This document shows, piece by piece, positions 1 to 9,051 of a stretch of 64,000 bases of DNA. Both the position numbers and the translations under genes were made by a program. Origin of the DNA: Clostridiales bacterium (GTDB lineage Bacteria; Bacillota; Clostridia; Oscillospirales; Acutalibacteraceae); assembly GCA_012523185.1 (NCBI GenBank), contig JAAYIY010000037.1, forward strand, positions 1 to 64,000. Direction: 5' to 3'. Position 1 is the stretch's first letter, and each line of letters opens with the position of its first letter. The notes under the pieces were generated by a model that was not told where the DNA came from, made no database searches, and saw nothing but the letters and a program-made list of their open reading frames with translations.

Positions 1-128
1 GTCAGATTGTCTAAAAAGCGCAGGCAATACTTTGTGTATTGCCGAGCATTTTTGGGCGATATGACGGAAAAGATGCAAGCAAGCATGCAACAAAGGCTTC
101 AGCCGCTCATTGCGCGGTGTTGCCTTAG
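1..128 (-). repeat. MITE-like repeat, copy cut by the window edge
   Basis: This stretch matches, in reverse complement, most of the complete element at 37009-37188, and ends at its terminal inverted repeat (reading TTGCGCGGTGTTGCCTTAG here). The shared body includes the segment containing tttgtgtattgccgagcatt. The other end lies beyond base 1. It has no coding capacity that I believe. It lies just downstream of the GH4 gene stop and is probably non-autonomous mobile DNA. Confidence 0.75.
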
Positions 129-141
129 CTGTCATCAAATG

Positions 142-1464
142 TTAATGATATTTGGGAAGCCAATCTCCGTGTGTGTCGATAAGCTCGTCACACATTGAAA
201 TGATATCGTCAATTGACAGCTCGCTTGAGCAGTGCGGGTCAAGCATGGCCGCCTGGTAGATATGCTCCTTTTTCCGCGTGACAGCCGCCTCGATTGTGAG
301 CAGATGTACATTTATTTCTGTCATATTCATCGCGGCAAGCTGAACGGGCAGCGGCTTTTGCATGCAGGGCTGAACGCCGTATTTGTTTACAAGACAGGCG
401 ACTTCAACGCAGGCTTCTTCCGGAAGGTTGGGGATTATATGACCTTTGTTCAGCACGTTGCCCCCGATTTTGTAAGGAACGTCCGTAACCATCGCCTCCA
501 TAATATAAGAGGCGTACTCCCTTGTCCTCGAATGTCTTATCTCTCCGTTGAGATATTTTTCCTTTGCCTTTTTCCAGCTTTCAATCTGATTGATACAGCG
601 CCGCGGATATTCGTCAAGAGGGATGTTGTAGCGCTTTATAAGCTCCGGATATTTTGATTTGATAAAAAAGCTGTTATATTCGGCGTTGTGCTCGCTTGAC
701 TCCGTGCAGTAATATCCAAACCGGCGGATGTATTCATACCTGACAAGGTCATGGTGAGTTGTGTCGCCGCTTTCAAGCACTTTTTTCGCCTCGGCGCGCA
801 CGGCGGGGTAAAGGTCTGTTCCGTCCGCGTCATAAAGCTCAACAAGCCAGCCCATGTGAGTGATGCCCGCGATACATTCTTTTATCGGCTCGCTGTATTC
901 GATTTCGAGGTCGTTTAGCAGCCCTCTCGCGCACATCTGCACGCTGTGGCAAAGCCCCACTGTGTTGACTCCCGTGTATCTCTGCATAAAGCCCGAAAGC
1001 ATCGCCATCGGATTTGTGTAGTTAAGAAACCATGCGTCGGGGCAAACCTCCTCCATGTCTGCCGCAAAATCGGCAAGCACAGGTATTGTTCTGAGCGCGC
1101 GGAATATCCCGCCGATTCCTGTCGTGTCAGCTATTGTCTGGCGCAGACCGTATTTTTTCGGCACTTCAAAATCAATTATTGTGCATGGGTCATAAAACCC
1201 GACTTGTATCGCGTCGACGACAAAGTCAGCACCTCTAAGAGCTTCCTTGCGATTTTCGACGCCTATGTATGACTTTATCTTCGCCCTGCTGTCATTGATG
1301 TTTTTGTTAAGCGTGTTAACCATAAGCTCCGACTGCTCAAGTCTTTCCTTGTCGATATCATAAAGAGATATCTCGCTGTCGCGCAGCGCTTCGGAACACA
1401 TTACATCACCGAGAACATTTTTTGCGAACACAGTGCTGCCTGCACCCATAAAAGCAATTTTCAT
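142..1464 (-). CDS. melA: GH4 family alpha-galactosidase (MelA-like)
   Basis: A 440-residue glycoside hydrolase of family 4, which uses NAD+ and a divalent metal to cleave alpha-galactosides such as melibiose in the cytoplasm. The start shows the nucleotide-binding motif (FMGAGSTVFAKNVLGD, residues 5-20). The family blocks QTIADTTGIGGI, FLNYTNPMAM and GLCHSVQ follow in MelA order, and the C-terminal HGDWLP ending also matches MelA. Length fits the family (about 450). It is the last gene of a leftward operon with a SIS protein, an SGNH esterase and a nitroreductase, which suggests use of a substituted oligosaccharide. GH4 members differ in substrate (alpha-galactose, alpha-glucose, galacturonate), so the sugar is inferred from overall similarity to MelA. 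The family assignment is very secure. Confidence 0.87.
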   Translation of the reverse strand: MKIAFMGAGSTVFAKNVLGDVMCSEALRDSEISLYDIDKERLEQSELMVNTLNKNINDSRAKIKSYIGVENRKEALRGADFVVDAIQVGFYDPCTIIDFEVPKKYGLRQTIADTTGIGGIFRALRTIPVLADFAADMEEVCPDAWFLNYTNPMAMLSGFMQRYTGVNTVGLCHSVQMCARGLLNDLEIEYSEPIKECIAGITHMGWLVELYDADGTDLYPAVRAEAKKVLESGDTTHHDLVRYEYIRRFGYYCTESSEHNAEYNSFFIKSKYPELIKRYNIPLDEYPRRCINQIESWKKAKEKYLNGEIRHSRTREYASYIMEAMVTDVPYKIGGNVLNKGHIIPNLPEEACVEVACLVNKYGVQPCMQKPLPVQLAAMNMTEINVHLLTIEAAVTRKKEHIYQAAMLDPHCSSELSIDDIISMCDELIDTHGDWLPKYH

Positions 1465-1479
1465 AGTTTTCCCCCATTT

Positions 1480-2004
1480 TTATAAAATAAATTCAATATT
1501 GTCCGTCTTTTTATCGACGGGCAGAATTTCCGCGTCAGGGTATCCCAAAGCAGCCATGCCGTAAACATCATGCGACGACGGTATTTTTAAATCGTCAAGT
1601 ATTTTTCTGATTGACGGCTCGCCGCAAATGCCGAACAGCTGATTTATCCAAACAGAACCTATTCCAAGGGAATGAGCGGCCAAAAAGGCATTTTCGAGCG
1701 CGCAGGCGCAATCTTCTCTGCTGTATTCATATTCCCTGTCGCAGGAGGCGATTAAAAGGGCGTTCGGTGAATAAAAGTCATAATCGTCGCCCCTGCTAAG
1801 GCAGACAGCAATCTCGCTTGAAAGCCTGTTCATCAGCTCCTTGCTTTGAAGAACCGTAAACTTCCACAGCTGGCTGTTTTTCGCGCTCGGAGCAAGCCTT
1901 GCGGCCTCGGCGATTAAGCCCAAATCCTCCCTGCTTATGCTCCTGTCTGAAAAGCTTCTTACACTCCTCCTTGATAAAATACACTTTATGGTTTCGTTTT
2001 TCAT
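1480..2004 (-). CDS. nitroreductase family protein
   Basis: A 174-residue FMN-dependent nitroreductase-fold protein. The N-terminus (ILSRRSVRSFSD, residues 9-20) carries the Arg-Arg/Ser phosphate-binding pattern for FMN. APSAKNSQLW (residues about 38-47) and GIGSVWINQL (residues about 115-124) are the other conserved blocks. It is a short version of the family, without an appended ferredoxin domain. The ATG overlaps the TGA of the upstream SGNH hydrolase gene (ATGA), so the two are probably translationally coupled. These proteins reduce nitro compounds, quinones or flavins with NAD(P)H; the real substrate cannot be read from sequence. Confidence 0.85.
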   Translation of the reverse strand: MKNETIKCILSRRSVRSFSDRSISREDLGLIAEAARLAPSAKNSQLWKFTVLQSKELMNRLSSEIAVCLSRGDDYDFYSPNALLIASCDREYEYSREDCACALENAFLAAHSLGIGSVWINQLFGICGEPSIRKILDDLKIPSSHDVYGMAALGYPDAEILPVDKKTDNIEFIL

Positions 2005-3077
2005 AACCTTTGCACCCCCTTAAGGCAACGCTCTATCTCCTTGCCGATTATATCCGCCATACGGACAAAGCCCGAGTCGTTCGGATGTGTGCCGTCAACG
2101 GTGCAGCAGTCCCTGTATTCGCCCATAAAAAGACTTTTCCCGTCGATATAAAAAACATTTTTGTCGCCGCTGTTCAGCGCGTTTAAATAAGTCTCATAAA
2201 TGACTTCGCGGCGCATTGAAGCGTCGTCAATATTTTTGTCAAAATCGGGTCTTGAAACAAATATGACAGGCAGTCCGGGATTTCTGCCCCTCATTTTTTT
2301 GTAAATTTTGTCGTGTGTGTTTTTCAGGTGTTCTATATTCGGCGAGTTGTGGTCATAGTCGCAGACAAACACGCTCATGTCAAGGTCGGCGATGTAGTTT
2401 ATTATGGCGTCCTCTCCTTTCGCGCTCCCCGAAAACCCGAAATTAATATAATTGCAGCCAAGCTTGCGGGAAATTATCGCTTGATATGAGTTGCCGGGGC
2501 GTGAAGCGCATCCGCCTTGAGTTATTGACGAGCCGTAATAAACCACGTGCTTTTTGTATTTGTATTGCGGCGCGTCGCCTACGGCGGAAAATGTTTCAAG
2601 CCCTATGAACAAGTCGTCAACGGGGTTGTAAAGAGGAAAGTTTATTTCAATATCCCTCATGCGTTTTGAGCCGAAATGATATATTTCCTCGTAGCCGTCC
2701 TTAATTTTTATCGGCGGTATAAATGCCTTGCAAAACTCGTCGCCGACATACATATCAAATCCCGACGAGCCCGACAGCGGCATATTCGGCATGTGGCAAA
2801 GAGATGACATCAAAACCTTTAGCGCAATAAATTCGGAATCGGTGGAAAAGCGAACGCGCCCTCCCGCCGTGTTAAGGTTAAGATTCTTAACGGACTCGCT
2901 CGTGGACTCCGCGACATTTTGCGGTACGCGCCTGAACGCCTGACCGTCCTTTGAGTTATAAAGTCCGAATATCTTGAAAGGCTTGTGTCTTGAGCTGTAA
3001 AACGCAATATTTTCTTCCTTGAGCTCTGTGTTTATCCTGAGATTGCCGTCATAATTTACAACATCATATCTTGGCAA
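2001..3077 (-). CDS. SGNH/GDSL-type esterase with N-terminal beta-sandwich
   Basis: A 358-residue protein with two parts. Residues about 1-160 look like the beta-rich N-terminal domain found in front of some bacterial SGNH hydrolases. From about 175 comes the SGNH hydrolase domain: the nucleophile block VVYYGSSITQGG (Ser in GSSITQG), the Gly/Asn blocks INFGFSGSA and CDYDHNSPN, and the C-terminal DGTHPNDSGF with the Asp-x-x-His pair. Such enzymes remove acetyl or other acyl groups from carbohydrates. No signal peptide is visible, so it probably acts inside the cell on imported, acylated sugars. It lies second in the operon that ends in the GH4 gene. Confidence 0.82.
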   Translation of the reverse strand: MPRYDVVNYDGNLRINTELKEENIAFYSSRHKPFKIFGLYNSKDGQAFRRVPQNVAESTSESVKNLNLNTAGGRVRFSTDSEFIALKVLMSSLCHMPNMPLSGSSGFDMYVGDEFCKAFIPPIKIKDGYEEIYHFGSKRMRDIEINFPLYNPVDDLFIGLETFSAVGDAPQYKYKKHVVYYGSSITQGGCASRPGNSYQAIISRKLGCNYINFGFSGSAKGEDAIINYIADLDMSVFVCDYDHNSPNIEHLKNTHDKIYKKMRGRNPGLPVIFVSRPDFDKNIDDASMRREVIYETYLNALNSGDKNVFYIDGKSLFMGEYRDCCTVDGTHPNDSGFVRMADIIGKEIERCLKGVQRL

Positions 3078-3098
3078 TCCGCCCGCCTCCTTTCACGG

Positions 3099-3836
3099 TC
3101 ACATATAAAATATATTGTCTGCGTATTCGTCAAAAATCTTTTTGTTATGCTCGTCGCCGCCGTCAAGGTTTGCGCTCATAAATATGGGTGGAACAATTCC
3201 GTCGGCAATGAGCTTTTCCACCGTTTCTATGACAATACTGTTAATCAGCGACACGCCGACGGCTGTCGATGTGGGTCCGATCATTTCCGCCAGACCCTCA
3301 AGCTTTATCGCGGCGTCTCCCGGCACTCCGCAGTTGTCAATGACTATGTCGCAGACATCACACAGATGCTTGCCCGACGGGTGCCTTGAGGTGACGGAGT
3401 TTGAGTGCTTAAGGCTTGTGAAGCCGACTGTAAAAACTCCCTTTTGGCGCGCCTCAACAGCCATCTCTATCGGGACGGTGTTTCTCCCCGAGTTGGAGTG
3501 AAGTATGAGCATATCACCGGATTTTAAATTGTTGCTCTCAAGTATAATCTTGCCAAGCCCCGGCAGACGCTCAAGCTCGCTCGTCATTGTGACAGGGCGC
3601 GTGTTGAGCAAAACACCTGAAAAAAAGATGGGGTTAATTATCGCCAGACCGCCCGTCCTGTAAAAGACTTCTTCGGCAAGCATACCTGCGTGTGAGCAGC
3701 CAAAAACAAAGACGCTGCTTTTTCGCTTTATTGTTTCCGCCATGACTTCGGACACGCGCAAAAGCTGCTCCTGCTGTGTCGACCACGCTTCGTTGATTGT
3801 CTCCGTAACCTTGTTTATGTATGTTTCACCGTGCAT
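3099..3836 (-). CDS. SIS domain protein (UPF0309-like)
   Basis: A 245-residue sugar isomerase (SIS) domain protein. VFVFGCSHAGMLAEE (about residues 42-56) is the first phosphosugar-binding loop and ILHSNSGRNTVPIEMA (about 110-125) the second. The overall pattern resembles the UPF0309 group. SIS proteins bind or isomerise phosphosugars; in this operon it may act on the hexose phosphate released after GH4 cleavage, which is inference. The ATG is preceded by a good GGGAGGTG ribosome binding site. A TATAAT hexamer on the minus strand (3866-3871) is the likely -10, without a clear -35. It is the first gene of the leftward operon. Confidence 0.8.
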   Translation of the reverse strand: MHGETYINKVTETINEAWSTQQEQLLRVSEVMAETIKRKSSVFVFGCSHAGMLAEEVFYRTGGLAIINPIFFSGVLLNTRPVTMTSELERLPGLGKIILESNNLKSGDMLILHSNSGRNTVPIEMAVEARQKGVFTVGFTSLKHSNSVTSRHPSGKHLCDVCDIVIDNCGVPGDAAIKLEGLAEMIGPTSTAVGVSLINSIVIETVEKLIADGIVPPIFMSANLDGGDEHNKKIFDEYADNIFYM

Positions 3837-4019
3837 AAACGCACCTCCCTTTTGATTCTTACAATATTATACACCACGCGCAAATAAAAATAAAGGCATT
3901 AATCAATTTGAGTTTGCGCATGGCGGAAAAACACACTGTAAAGTGAGGGCAGAACCTTTGATTTATGAGATCTTTAAGTCAGAAAAGTAAAATACGCTTA
4001 AACAAAAAAGAAATGTTCC

Positions 4020-4193
4020 ATGGCTGATTATACCACAAAAACATACCAAATGAAAAGAGAAATCTTAACTTTTTCTGAAAATGTTTCAAAGCTTCAAATA
4101 ACTTCCCGTGAGACACACAAAAATTCAGCATCGGATGATTTACAGGATTTTAAAGATCCGAAAGCTGCATTTTATCAGGCATATCAGGCATAG
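4020..4193 (+). pseudogene. truncated transposase N-terminus (IS4-like DDE family)
   Basis: An open frame of 57 codons starting MADYTTKTYQMKREILTFSE. It resembles the beginning of DDE transposases common in Firmicutes, which start in this way and continue for several hundred residues. Here similarity fades after about 25 residues and a TAG ends the frame. No DDE domain follows. It is a decayed fragment in the gene-poor stretch between the two divergent operons. Confidence 0.5.
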
Positions 4194-4313
4194 CGGACAT
4201 GGCGGCATACACGACAGCCTCCGCAAATGTTAAGAAACAAAATCGACGGGCTTTGATGCCGTCCTGCCAAGGGAACGCCCGGGCAATCAGCAAAGAAGCG
4301 CAAAAGTCTTATT

Positions 4314-4358
4314 TTAGGGCAACACCGCACAATGATTGTTGTGCGATTGCGACGTCAG
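4314..4358 (+). repeat. remnant of the TTAAGGCAACACC repeat (one end)
   Basis: About 45 bp matching one end of the element at 37009-37188: it reads TTAGGGCAACACCGCACAAT and continues into TTGTTGTGCGATTGCG with only a few changes. The inner CGCACAA/TTGTGCG arms can form a small hairpin. The rest of the element is absent. Together with the transposase fragment it shows that 3837-4537 has collected mobile DNA. I see no gene, riboswitch or other signal in that stretch apart from the promoter at its right end. Confidence 0.6.
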
Positions 4359-4537
4359 TATTTCAAATTGCCGAAACAGCGGAGACAGTAAAAAAGAAAT
4401 TCAATGAAAAGTTTTCAGCATTTTGCTGAAAGTCAAGAATAAATGTAGCAATTTGTAAAAAGATGATGTATAATGCCTTTAGTCTTAACAGGAAACCGTG
4501 ATATATAATTAAATTAACATATTTGGTTCAAAGTGCC

Positions 4538-4566
4538 TTGAGTATTGCGGTACCTTATGATACAAT
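4538..4566 (+). promoter_or_regulatory. sigma-A promoter of the ethanolamine operon
   Basis: TTGAGT (4538-4543), a 17 bp spacer, then TACAAT (4561-4566). Transcription would begin near 4573, 28 bases before the TTG start of eutA. A second TATAAT-like hexamer at 4469-4474 has no good -35. The short leader leaves no room for a riboswitch or a two-hairpin antiterminator. Confidence 0.65.
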
Positions 4567-4600
4567 GCCATTAACGTTTTTGATAATGGAGGGCTGTGTT

Positions 4601-6022
4601 TTGCAGAGCATAATTTCTGTCGGAATAGACATAGGCACCTCCACCACACAGGTTGTTTTCAGCCGGTTGTCGATGGAAAACACGGCGGGATATTTTTCAG
4701 TCCCTCAGATTTCCATCGTTGACAAAAAAGTTGTTTACAAAAGCGACGTTTACACAACCCCATTGAAATCAAGCTCACTGATTGACGGCGAGGCGGTTCG
4801 AGGCATTGTCGAAAATGTTTACAATGACGCAGGCTTTCGCCCCGCGGACATCGGCACGGGAGCTGTCATAATAACAGGCGAGTCGGCAAAAAAAGAAAAT
4901 TCAGAAATCGTTTTAAAGCAGCTTTCAAGCTTTGCTGGCGAGTTTGTTGTTTCTACGGCAGGCTCCGACCTTGAGGCGATAATCGCCGGCAAGGGGAGCG
5001 GCGCCGCCGCTTTTTCTAAGGACGGAGAAACAGTGGCGAATATTGACATCGGCGGAGGCACGGCGAATATCGCGATTTTTGATTGCGGGGACGCTGTTTC
5101 AAAAGGATGCGTTGATATCGGCGGCAGGCTTGTCACCGTCTCACCCGACATGACTGTCACATACATCAGCGAAAGCGCAAGGCTTATAGCTGAAAGCTGT
5201 CGGGCGGACATTGTCCCGGGCAAAAAAACTTCAATGAATGACCTCTCACTTTTGTGTGAGGGTATGGCGGCTCTTTTGGAGCGTTCGCTCGGAATCGGCG
5301 GCCGCACCGAGCTTCTTGATAAGATAAAAACAAGCGGCAGCTCCGATTTAGTCATAAATAAGCCTGTCAACGCCGTTTGCTTTTCCGGCGGCGTGGCAAA
5401 TTTCATTTATGACGACGAGCGGGACAAGCTGAAATTCGGCGATATCGGCGTTTTGCTCGGCGACGCTGTCAGAAACAGCAGGCTGGTGTCGGACTTCAAG
5501 CTCATAAAAGCATCGGAAACAATAAGCGCCACAGTTATCGGCGCGGGAACATACACGACTTCAATTTCAGGCAGCACGATAGACTATGCGAGGGATATTC
5601 TTCCGCTTAAAAACATTCCCGTGCTGCGAATTAGTGAAAGCGAGCAAAAATCCTGCTTTGACGGCGACAGCTCTGTTCTTGAGGAGCGCGCGAGGTGGTT
5701 TTTGTCACAATGCGGCGGCGCCGTCGTACTTGCCCTGCGCGGCGAGCCGGATCCCTCTTTTTTATCAATCAAAAGACTCGGCGAAGCAATTTCCTCTGCA
5801 ATGGACAGCGTCCTGCCCGCGGGAGAGCCGATAATTGTCGTCCTTGAATGCGACATCGCAAAGGCTCTCGGAATGCAGATAAAACAATTTTCAGGCGGCG
5901 CAAGAAGTGTGATTTCATTGGATTCCATCAAGGTTTCACAAGATGATTTTATAGACATAGGAAAGCCGCTGATGGACGGGATTGTAGTTCCCGTCGTCGT
6001 AAAAACACTTATTTTCGGCTAA
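4601..6022 (+). CDS. eutA: EutA, ethanolamine ammonia-lyase reactivase
   Basis: EutA releases damaged cobalamin from ethanolamine ammonia-lyase in an ATP-dependent manner so that fresh adenosylcobalamin can bind. The 473-residue protein has the actin-like ATPase pattern: VGIDIGTSTTQVVFSRL near the N-terminus (phosphate 1), ITGESAKKEN (a EutA hallmark), VANIDIGGGTANIAIFD (phosphate 2) and CFSGGVANFI (adenosine). I place the start at TTG 4601, since TGGAGGG lies at 4587-4593, homology begins at once, and the promoter lies just upstream. An in-frame ATG at 4586 is the alternative; longer versions would begin upstream of the promoter. It is the first gene of the microcompartment operon, 12 bp before eutB. 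Confidence 0.92.
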   Translation: MQSIISVGIDIGTSTTQVVFSRLSMENTAGYFSVPQISIVDKKVVYKSDVYTTPLKSSSLIDGEAVRGIVENVYNDAGFRPADIGTGAVIITGESAKKENSEIVLKQLSSFAGEFVVSTAGSDLEAIIAGKGSGAAAFSKDGETVANIDIGGGTANIAIFDCGDAVSKGCVDIGGRLVTVSPDMTVTYISESARLIAESCRADIVPGKKTSMNDLSLLCEGMAALLERSLGIGGRTELLDKIKTSGSSDLVINKPVNAVCFSGGVANFIYDDERDKLKFGDIGVLLGDAVRNSRLVSDFKLIKASETISATVIGAGTYTTSISGSTIDYARDILPLKNIPVLRISESEQKSCFDGDSSVLEERARWFLSQCGGAVVLALRGEPDPSFLSIKRLGEAISSAMDSVLPAGEPIIVVLECDIAKALGMQIKQFSGGARSVISLDSIKVSQDDFIDIGKPLMDGIVVPVVVKTLIFG

Positions 6023-6034
6023 GGGGGATGCGAA

Positions 6035-7414
6035 TTGTCATACAAAACCCTGCTTTCCGGGCAGTATTTCACCTTCGGCAGCGTCAAAGAGGTGCTGGCA
6101 AAGGCAAATGAAGAAAAATCCGGGGATATACTTGCCGGTATCGCCGCGCGTTCCGATATAGAGCGTGTCGCGGCAAAAGAGGTTTTGTCTGAAATGTGTC
6201 TTTCGGAGCTTCGCGAAAACCCCGTCGTCCCTTACGATAGCGACGACGTGACGAGACTTAATCAAGACGGCATAAACGAGCGTATTTATGACAAAATCAA
6301 GTCATGGACAGTCGCAAAGCTGCGCGAATGGATTTTATCAAACGAAACCTCGGAGGCGGATATTAAACGTGTTTCAAAGGCTTTGACGGCGGAAATGGTC
6401 GCCGCCGCGGCAAAATTGATGACAAACCTTGACCTTGTTTACGGCGCGGCAAAGATTCAGGTTCCGGCGCGCTGCAACACGACAATAGGGCTGCGCGGCA
6501 CACTGTCCACACGGCTTCAGCCAAACCACACAACGGACAATATCGAGGGGATTACAGCGTCGCTTTTCGAGGGTTTAAGCTATGGCTGCGGCGACGCCCT
6601 TTTAGGTTTAAATCCCGTAAACGACACAGTTTCAAGCCTTTCCGAAGTTTTAAAGACACTTGATGAGATAAAAAACAAATTTCAGATTCCGACTCAGATA
6701 TGTGTGCTGGGTCACATCACAACACAAATAGAGGCTGTCAGGCGCGGCGCGCCCTGCGATATGATTTTTCAGTCGATAGCGGGGAGCGAAAAAGGCAACA
6801 AGGCTTTTGGGTTCGGTACCGAAACAATTTCAGAAGCCGTTGACCTGATGAAAAAACAAGGCACGGCATCCGGCAATAATGTCATGTATTTTGAGACGGG
6901 GCAGGGCAGCGAGCTTTCATCCGACGCTCACTACGGCGCGGATCAGGTGACCATGGAGGCAAGGTGCTATGCTTATGCGCGAAACTTTGCGCCGTTCATG
7001 GTAAACACAGTCGTCGGATTTATAGGTCCCGAATACCTTTACGACAGCAGGCAGATAATCAGAGCGGGTCTTGAGGATCACTTTATGGGCAAGCTTTCGG
7101 GCGTTCCGATGGGCTGCGATTGCTGCTACACGAACCATATGCTTGCGGATCAAAACGATGTCGAAAATCTTGCGCTGCTGCTTGGCGCCGCAGGAGCAAA
7201 CTACATAATCGGCGTGCCGACGAGCGATGATATAATGCTAAACTATCAAACTAATTCATATCATGACGCGTGCGCTGTCAGAGAAGTTTTGGGCAAGCGG
7301 CCAATCCGCGAATTTGATATGTGGCTCGAAAAGATGGGCATCACCGAAAACGGCAGGCTGACAAAAAGGGCGGGCGATCCTACAATATTCACATCGGCCG
7401 CCGGGCTCGGTTAA
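6035..7414 (+). CDS. eutB: EutB, ethanolamine ammonia-lyase large subunit
   Basis: Catalytic large subunit of adenosylcobalamin-dependent ethanolamine ammonia-lyase, which turns ethanolamine into acetaldehyde and ammonia. The 459 residues cover the whole EutB TIM barrel. Recognisable blocks include CNTTIGLRGTLSTRLQPNHT, FETGQGSELSSDAHYGADQV (the substrate region around the conserved Glu), and the late CDCCYTNHMLADQND and NYIIGVPTSDDIMLNYQTN. The start is TTG 6035, seven bases after an AAGGGGG ribosome binding site; it gives the expected N-terminus. It acts with EutC in the microcompartment lumen. Confidence 0.95.
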   Translation: MSYKTLLSGQYFTFGSVKEVLAKANEEKSGDILAGIAARSDIERVAAKEVLSEMCLSELRENPVVPYDSDDVTRLNQDGINERIYDKIKSWTVAKLREWILSNETSEADIKRVSKALTAEMVAAAAKLMTNLDLVYGAAKIQVPARCNTTIGLRGTLSTRLQPNHTTDNIEGITASLFEGLSYGCGDALLGLNPVNDTVSSLSEVLKTLDEIKNKFQIPTQICVLGHITTQIEAVRRGAPCDMIFQSIAGSEKGNKAFGFGTETISEAVDLMKKQGTASGNNVMYFETGQGSELSSDAHYGADQVTMEARCYAYARNFAPFMVNTVVGFIGPEYLYDSRQIIRAGLEDHFMGKLSGVPMGCDCCYTNHMLADQNDVENLALLLGAAGANYIIGVPTSDDIMLNYQTNSYHDACAVREVLGKRPIREFDMWLEKMGITENGRLTKRAGDPTIFTSAAGLG

Positions 7415-7428
7415 GGGGGCGAAGCGCA

Positions 7429-8358
7429 ATGACTGACAAAAAGATGATTGAAGATATAGTAGCGCAGGTGCTTTCCGAAATCGGCTCTCTCCAAGCCGCG
7501 GCGGAGGGCGCAAAGGCGGAGCTTGACGGCTCTTTTGACGGCGGCATTTCCGAAGCCGATTCTTCCGGCGGCATTTCAGACAACGGCGGGGATGAGGCGA
7601 TTGAGGATATCACTTCAAGCGAATCAAGAGCCGTTTTGCTGCTGAAGGATCCCGAGGACTACGACGCGCTGATAAGGATGAAAAGCAAAACAACGGCGCG
7701 CATAGGTGTGGGCAGGGCAGGCGGCAGGCTGAACACCCGCACAATGATCACACTGCGCGCCGACCACGCGGCGGCAAAGGACGCCGTATTTTTAGATGTC
7801 GGCGAGGAGATAATCAAAAGGCTTGGGCTTTTTGAGATTCAGACAAAATGTGCGGACAAAAACACATTTTTAACGCGTCCCGACCTCGGCAGGAGCTTTT
7901 CAGACGACGCGATTAAAGAGATAAAGACAAGGTGCAGGCCGAATCCCGATGTTCAGATTTATCTAAGCGATGGACTTTCCTCCACCGCCATAAACGCGAA
8001 CGCGGAAAAAATTCTTCCCGCGATAACAGAGGGTTTGACATCGAGGGGGATTTCTGTCGGCACACCCTTTTTTGTGCGGTTCGGCAGGGTGGGCGCGCAG
8101 GAAGAAATTGCGGAGGCGCTGGGCGCGAAAGTCGTCTGTGTGCTTATAGGCGAACGCCCCGGGCTTGCGACATCCGAAAGCATGAGCGCTTATATAACAT
8201 ATGAGGCAAGGGTGGGAATGCCCGAATCGCGGCGGACAGTCGTGTCCAACATCCACAGCGGAGGCACAGCTGCCGTTGAAGCGGGCGCATATATTGCCGA
8301 GCTGATAGAAAAGATTCTTAACGCGAAAGCAAGCGGAGTTGATTTGGCAAACAGATAA
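7429..8358 (+). CDS. eutC: EutC, ethanolamine ammonia-lyase small subunit
   Basis: Small subunit of ethanolamine ammonia-lyase, helping form the cobalamin site with EutB. I start it at ATG 7429, which follows TAAGGGGGCG; upstream codons would run back into eutB. The 309-residue protein begins with an amphipathic helix (MTDKKMIEDIVAQVLSEIG), then a Gly/Ser/Asp-rich linker to about residue 65, then the EutC core with RIGVGRAGGRLNTRTM, DGLSSTAINANAEK and VCVLIGERPGLATSESMSAY. The N-terminal helix has the form of an encapsulation peptide that targets cargo into the shell, as known for EutC. The linker is longer than I would expect. Confidence 0.93.
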   Translation: MTDKKMIEDIVAQVLSEIGSLQAAAEGAKAELDGSFDGGISEADSSGGISDNGGDEAIEDITSSESRAVLLLKDPEDYDALIRMKSKTTARIGVGRAGGRLNTRTMITLRADHAAAKDAVFLDVGEEIIKRLGLFEIQTKCADKNTFLTRPDLGRSFSDDAIKEIKTRCRPNPDVQIYLSDGLSSTAINANAEKILPAITEGLTSRGISVGTPFFVRFGRVGAQEEIAEALGAKVVCVLIGERPGLATSESMSAYITYEARVGMPESRRTVVSNIHSGGTAAVEAGAYIAELIEKILNAKASGVDLANR

Positions 8359-8383
8359 TTTTTGCCGAAAGGAAAGATAAGCC

Positions 8384-9037
8384 ATGCGACACGATCCCAT
8401 TAAAACAAACATATTAAGCGTGAAAATAATTCCGAACGCCGACCCGATGATTTTAAGATCGCTCGGAGTGCTTGAGCATGAACGAAGCCTCGGCATCATA
8501 ACGACAGACTGCGACGATGTCTCCTACGCGGCGCTCGACGAAGCGACGAAAAAGGCGAGAGTAAGAGTTGTTTACGCGCGCAGCATGTACGCCGGATCCG
8601 GCAACGCGTCCACAAAGCTTGCGGGCGAGTTTGTCGGCGTAATTGCGGCAGACGAGCCGGAGGAAGTCAGGAGCGGGCTTCAGGCGGCAATCAGCTTTAT
8701 GGAAAACGACAGTTTTTTTTACAGCGCCGCGGACGACGATTCAATCATATATTTCGCGCACTGTATATCAAGGACAGGTTCATTTCTTTCATCGGAGGCG
8801 GATGTCACGGAGGGCATAGCCATGGCTTACCTGATAGCGCCGCCTATGGAGGCTTTACTGGGGCTTGACGCCGCGTTAAAAGCCGCTGATGTAGAGCTGA
8901 AGGTGTTTTACGGCCCGCCTACCGAAACAAACTTCGCAGGCGGTCTTCTCGTCGGCGACCAGGCGGCGTGCAAGGCGGCGTGCGAGGCTTTCGCGGACTC
9001 TGTCTGCGAAACGGCGGAAAATCCATTGGTATTTTAA
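8384..9037 (+). CDS. eutL: EutL, trimeric microcompartment shell protein
   Basis: A 217-residue tandem-BMC shell protein (BMC-T) that forms pseudohexameric trimers with a gated central pore in the ethanolamine microcompartment facet. It begins with the EutL signature (ILSVKIIPNADPMILRSLG), has a first permuted BMC fold to about residue 105 and a second after it. The C-terminal LKVFYGPPTETNFAGGLLVG block is also typical. Length equals that of known EutL (about 219). It lies 25 bp after eutC and 14 bp before eutE. Confidence 0.95.
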   Translation: MRHDPIKTNILSVKIIPNADPMILRSLGVLEHERSLGIITTDCDDVSYAALDEATKKARVRVVYARSMYAGSGNASTKLAGEFVGVIAADEPEEVRSGLQAAISFMENDSFFYSAADDDSIIYFAHCISRTGSFLSSEADVTEGIAMAYLIAPPMEALLGLDAALKAADVELKVFYGPPTETNFAGGLLVGDQAACKAACEAFADSVCETAENPLVF

Positions 9038-9051
9038 AGGAGGCGTTTAAG

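Noticed and set aside
4523-4600. Longer EutA beginning at 4523
   Set aside because: The added residues have no homology, the promoter hexamers at 4538-4566 lie inside this part, and the only good ribosome binding site is just before TTG 4601.
3837-4600. Cobalamin riboswitch or EutV-type antiterminator before the ethanolamine operon
   Set aside because: I found neither the conserved B12-box-like sequence nor a pair of matching hairpins followed by a terminator; the leader after the promoter is only about 28 bases.
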